A stretch of DNA of 23,927 nucleotides, taken from assembly GCA_902497065.1 (NCBI GenBank), contig CABVDH010000025.1:1-23927 (forward strand), read 5' to 3'. Shown in pieces: positions 22,003 through 23,927 of the stretch. The notes under the pieces were generated by a model, which worked only from the letters and a program-made list of their open reading frames with translations, ran no database searches and had not been told where the DNA came from. Each line of letters opens with the position of its first letter. The stretch's first letter is position 1. This DNA is from an uncultured Collinsella sp. (GTDB lineage: Bacteria; Actinomycetota; Coriobacteriia; Coriobacteriales; Coriobacteriaceae). Made by a program: the position numbers and the translations under genes.

Positions 22003-23283
22003 ATGATTCGAGCTGCCCTGACGGTCGAAGAGGCTCTGGAGGGCATGAAGGCCCTGAAGCCCAAGATTAAAAACTACGCGCGCCTGGTCGTCCGCAAGGG
22101 CGTAAACGTCAAGCCCGGCCAGGAGGTCGTCGTTCAGTCTCCGGTCGAGTGCGCGCCGTTTGCGCGCGTGGTGGTCGCGGAGGCCTATGCTGCCGGCGCC
22201 GGCCACGTGACGGTCATTTGGGCCGATGATGCCGTGACGAGGCTCACGTACGAGCATGTCGAGAAAAGCTATTTTGAGCAGACGCCTGAGTGGAAGCGCA
22301 TGCAGCTGGATTCCTTGGCCCAGGATGGTGCCTGCTTTGTCTTTATCGAGGGTGCGGATCCTGCGGCCCTCAAGGGCATCGATCCAGCCAAGCCGGCCGC
22401 GGCATCAAAGGCGAGGAATACGCAGTGCAAAGTTTTCCGCCGTGGACTGGATTACAACATCAATCCGTGGTGCATCGCCGGCGCTCCGGTCGTGGCTTGG
22501 GCGCACGAGGTGTTCCCAGGAGACGCCGATGAGGTTGCAATCTATAAGCTGTGGAATGCGATTCTGCACACCGCGCGCGCCGATGGCCAGGACCCAGAGA
22601 GCGACTGGGAACTCCATGACGCCGCATTCGAAAAGAACCTGCGTTTCCTGAACGACAATCGTTTCGACTACCTGCATTACACCGCGGCAAATGGAACCGA
22701 TCTGACGATTGGCATGACGAAAGGTCACGAGTGGGCCGGCGGCAAGGGCAAGACGCCCGATGGGCACCCCTTCTTCCCCAACATTCCCACCGAGGAAGTC
22801 TTCACTTCGCCCGATCGCATGCGCGCCGACGGTATCGTGTACTCGGCCATGCCGCTCATCCACCACGGCAATAAGGTCGACGATTTTTGGATTAAGTTCG
22901 AGGGCGGCCGCGTGGTGGACTACGACGCCCGCGTGGGCAAGGCAACGCTTGCAAGTATCATCGATACTGACGAGGGCGCTGCTCACCTGGGAGAGGTCGC
23001 GCTCATTTCCAAGAACACGCCGATCCGCGAAAGTGGTGTTCTGTTCTACGATACGCTCTATGACGAGAACGCTAGCTGCCATCTCGCGCTAGGTGTCGGT
23101 TTCCCCGAATGTATCGAGGGTGGGTATGACATGTCCAAGGAGGAGCTCCTGGAGCATGGTGTTAACGTCTCGAGCACGCACGTTGATTTTATGATCGGCA
23201 CGGACGACATCGATATTACGGGCATTACGCCTGATGGACGTGAAGTTGTGATTTTCCAGAACGGCCAATGGAGTTGGGAATAG
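22003..23283 (+). CDS. M29-family metallo-aminopeptidase (AmpS/AmpT-like)
   Basis: 426 residues from the ATG at 22003, which has TGGAGT about 5 bases upstream; the ATG at 21991 lies inside that ribosome site. M29 enzymes are cytosolic dimeric aminopeptidases with a two-metal centre that trim N-terminal residues in peptide turnover. Family motifs carrying the metal ligands are all present: PTEEVFTSP (E264/E265), AHLGEVAL (E331), SCHLALG (H360) and STHVDFMIG (H393 and D395). The N-terminal domain begins YARLVVRKGVNVKPGQEVVVQSP, as usual in the family, and full length is normal. It is a single-gene unit between the purC terminator and tRNA-Lys, and its last codons contain the -35 element of the tRNA promoter. 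Substrate preference cannot be read. Confidence 0.94.
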   Translation: MIRAALTVEEALEGMKALKPKIKNYARLVVRKGVNVKPGQEVVVQSPVECAPFARVVVAEAYAAGAGHVTVIWADDAVTRLTYEHVEKSYFEQTPEWKRMQLDSLAQDGACFVFIEGADPAALKGIDPAKPAAASKARNTQCKVFRRGLDYNINPWCIAGAPVVAWAHEVFPGDADEVAIYKLWNAILHTARADGQDPESDWELHDAAFEKNLRFLNDNRFDYLHYTAANGTDLTIGMTKGHEWAGGKGKTPDGHPFFPNIPTEEVFTSPDRMRADGIVYSAMPLIHHGNKVDDFWIKFEGGRVVDYDARVGKATLASIIDTDEGAAHLGEVALISKNTPIRESGVLFYDTLYDENASCHLALGVGFPECIEGGYDMSKEELLEHGVNVSSTHVDFMIGTDDIDITGITPDGREVVIFQNGQWSWE

Positions 23284-23302
23284 TCCCAGACCGTGGTACA
23301 AT
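23274..23302 (+). promoter_or_regulatory. Promoter of tRNA-Lys
   Basis: TTGGGA (23274-23279) and TACAAT (23297-23302) are separated by an ideal 17 bases and end 9 bases before the mature tRNA. The -35 lies inside the last codons of the aminopeptidase gene. Confidence 0.65.
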
Positions 23303-23311
23303 GCCACCCGC

Positions 23312-23384
23312 GGGCCGTTAGCTCAGCTGGCAGAGCAGGGGACTTTTAATCCCAAGGTCCAGGGTTCGAACCCCTGACGGCCCA
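23312..23384 (+). tRNA. tRNA-Lys (anticodon UUU)
   Basis: The cloverleaf has acceptor GGGCCGT/ACGGCCC, D-arm GCTC-AGCTGGCA-GAGC, anticodon loop CTTTTAA (bases 34-36 TTT), variable loop AGGTC and T-arm CAGGG-TTCGAAC-CCCTG, with discriminator A at 23384. The following bases are CCC rather than CCA, so the CCA end is not genomically encoded here. A copy of the tRNA 3' end that does end in CCA lies downstream at 23547-23566. Confidence 0.97.
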
Positions 23385-23398
23385 CCCAAAGATTGTTG

Positions 23399-23429
23399 AG
23401 ACGGTCAGCTTCGGTTGGCCGTCTTTTTT
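23399..23429 (+). terminator. Rho-independent terminator of tRNA-Lys
   Basis: AGACGGTCAGC and GTTGGCCGTCT pair (two wobbles) around a TTCG tetraloop closed by C-G, and the right arm continues into TTTTTT. This is a textbook terminator 15 bases past the tRNA. Confidence 0.93.
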
Positions 23430-23440
23430 GTCGCCCTTTC

Positions 23441-23566
23441 ATGGGTTCGAACCCGTCGGGGCGCGGAGCTGAGTAAACGCGCGAGCGTTTGCCAGCGCAG
23501 CGCGCAAGGCGCGAAAGCGCCGCAGCGGCCGCCTGCGAAGCAGGCTGAACCCCTGACGGCCCACCA
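23441..23566. repeat. tRNA-tail hairpin module behind tRNA-Lys
   Basis: After the terminator comes a T-arm-like palindrome (GGGTTCGAACCC, 23443-23454). Then follow hairpin A AAACGC-GCGA-GCGTTT (23475-23490), hairpin B GGCGC-GAAA-GCGCC (23508-23521), hairpin C GCCTGC-GAA-GCAGGC (23531-23545) and a copy of the tRNA-Lys 3' end. The first half aligns with the module behind tRNA-Gly, sharing TCGAACCCG, AAACGC, GCGTTTG, AGCG and AAGGCGC in the same order. Loops are GAA or GNRA. No coding potential is evident. Confidence 0.65.
23547..23566. repeat. Copy of the tRNA-Lys 3' end
   Basis: Nineteen bases are identical to tRNA-Lys positions 23368-23386, from the T-loop through the acceptor end, and the copy then continues with A to give a genuine CCA. 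The offset is 179 bases. The segment from T-loop to 3' end is the kind of stretch used as an attachment core by tyrosine integrases, but no integrase is present. Confidence 0.92.
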
Positions 23567-23574
23567 TAGAATAG

Positions 23575-23606
23575 AAAAGCGACTGGCGGATGCCGGCCGC
23601 TTTTTT
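23575..23606 (+). terminator. Second terminator, behind the tRNA-Lys tail copy
   Basis: AAAAGCGACTGGC and GCCGGCCGCTTTT pair with one mismatch and one wobble around GGAT, followed by further T bases. It starts 9 bases after the tail copy, comparable with the 15-base gap after the real tRNA, so the unit 'tRNA tail plus terminator' appears twice. Confidence 0.75.
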
Positions 23607-23617
23607 GTTGCCGGTGC

Positions 23618-23633
23618 ACGGGTTAGAACCCGT
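23618..23633. repeat. T-arm-like palindrome after the second terminator
   Basis: ACGGGTT-AG-AACCCGT is a perfect 7-bp inverted repeat. It lies 12 bases after the second T-tract, just as the other T-arm-like palindromes follow the first terminators behind tRNA-Lys and tRNA-Gly. It may be the start of a further, truncated module. Confidence 0.5.
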
Positions 23634-23927
23634 ATCTATCTATATATAAGAACGCTTGGCGAACAAAACCCGCCTTTTACCGATGGGAAACAAATAGCTG
23701 ATGCCTTTGGAGTAAAGTAGCGCTCCAGAGATGACCGATGTCTCAATACTCATAAAACAGCTGGTCATCGCCAATATCAGAAGCCAATGCTTCAGTTTTA
23801 ACCTCAGTGATGCGACTGAGGAACCTATTCATTTGTGAACAAAATATGGAGTGTGCGATTCCCGCCCCCGGCGCCCCTCCGGTCTGGCAATATATCTCCT
23901 TGCCGCGCGGCCCGGTGGAACCGGATG
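23634..23927. other. Non-coding end region with no recognised gene
   Basis: This ~290-base stretch is clearly richer in A/T than its surroundings until about 23850. It contains a TATC/TATA-rich run after 23634, a CCTCAGT/ACTGAGG inverted repeat (23802-23821), and CGATTCCCGCCCCCGGC at 23856-23872, which resembles the 3' end of an actinobacterial tRNA-Leu without the rest of the tRNA. Only tiny frames are present (35 codons at 23731-23838 plus, 29 codons at 23743-23832 minus), neither with a ribosome site. The AT shift could mark foreign or degenerate DNA. Confidence 0.4.

Noticed and set aside
23731..23838. Small frames of 35 codons (plus) and 29 codons (minus) near the window end
   Set aside because: No ribosome site, overlapping each other on opposite strands and no recognisable sequence.

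Overview
The window looks like chromosomal DNA of a high-G+C Gram-positive actinobacterium. It most resembles the class Coriobacteriia, near Collinsella. This is inferred from the strong C/G bias at third codon positions, the cell-wall-anchored LPxTG adhesin with SpaA/Cna-B repeats, the paired PafB/PafC-like WYL regulators, the CCA-encoding tRNA-Gly and the overall gene content. No plasmid, phage or insertion-sequence gene is visible; most of it is core genome with a few accessory pieces.

Layout. Positions 79-94 hold a near-consensus ParB (parS-like) palindrome just beyond the 3' end of rlmN (minus strand). A divergent intergenic region leads to ddl (D-Ala-D-Ala ligase), which overlaps a DinG-type exonuclease/helicase. 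That pair runs tail-to-tail into two overlapping WYL regulators on the minus strand (PafC-like, then PafB-like upstream). A second divergent region starts a plus-strand pair: a very large membrane-bound M28-like protein with altered metal-site residues and a roughly 650-residue acidic insert, then a 72-residue single-pass membrane protein and a strong terminator. On the minus strand follows a 1143-residue thioester-domain/SpaA adhesin with an LPATG anchor.

Next come tRNA-Gly(CCC) with its terminator and a hairpin-rich repeat region carrying two further copies of the tRNA 3' end, then purB. After purB are a TSCPD-domain protein translationally coupled to a Tat-exported lipoprotein of unknown function, an OmpR-type response regulator with its histidine kinase, purC with a small basic membrane protein, an M29 aminopeptidase, and tRNA-Lys(UUU). 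tRNA-Lys is followed by a second repeat region built on the same plan as the one behind tRNA-Gly. The last ~290 bases contain no recognisable gene.

How the parts relate. ddl and the cell-wall adhesin belong to the envelope; purB and purC are de novo purine enzymes in separate transcription units; dinG and the PafBC-like pair both point to DNA-damage physiology. The most unusual material is (1) the tRNA-tail repeat modules at 14569-14834 and 23441-23633, two loci with the same order of T-arm-like palindrome, mini-hairpins with GAA or GNRA-type loops and a copy of the host tRNA 3' end; (2) the M28-like protein with substituted catalytic residues and giant acidic insert; and (3) a 42-nt near-perfect hairpin inside the start of the histidine kinase gene.
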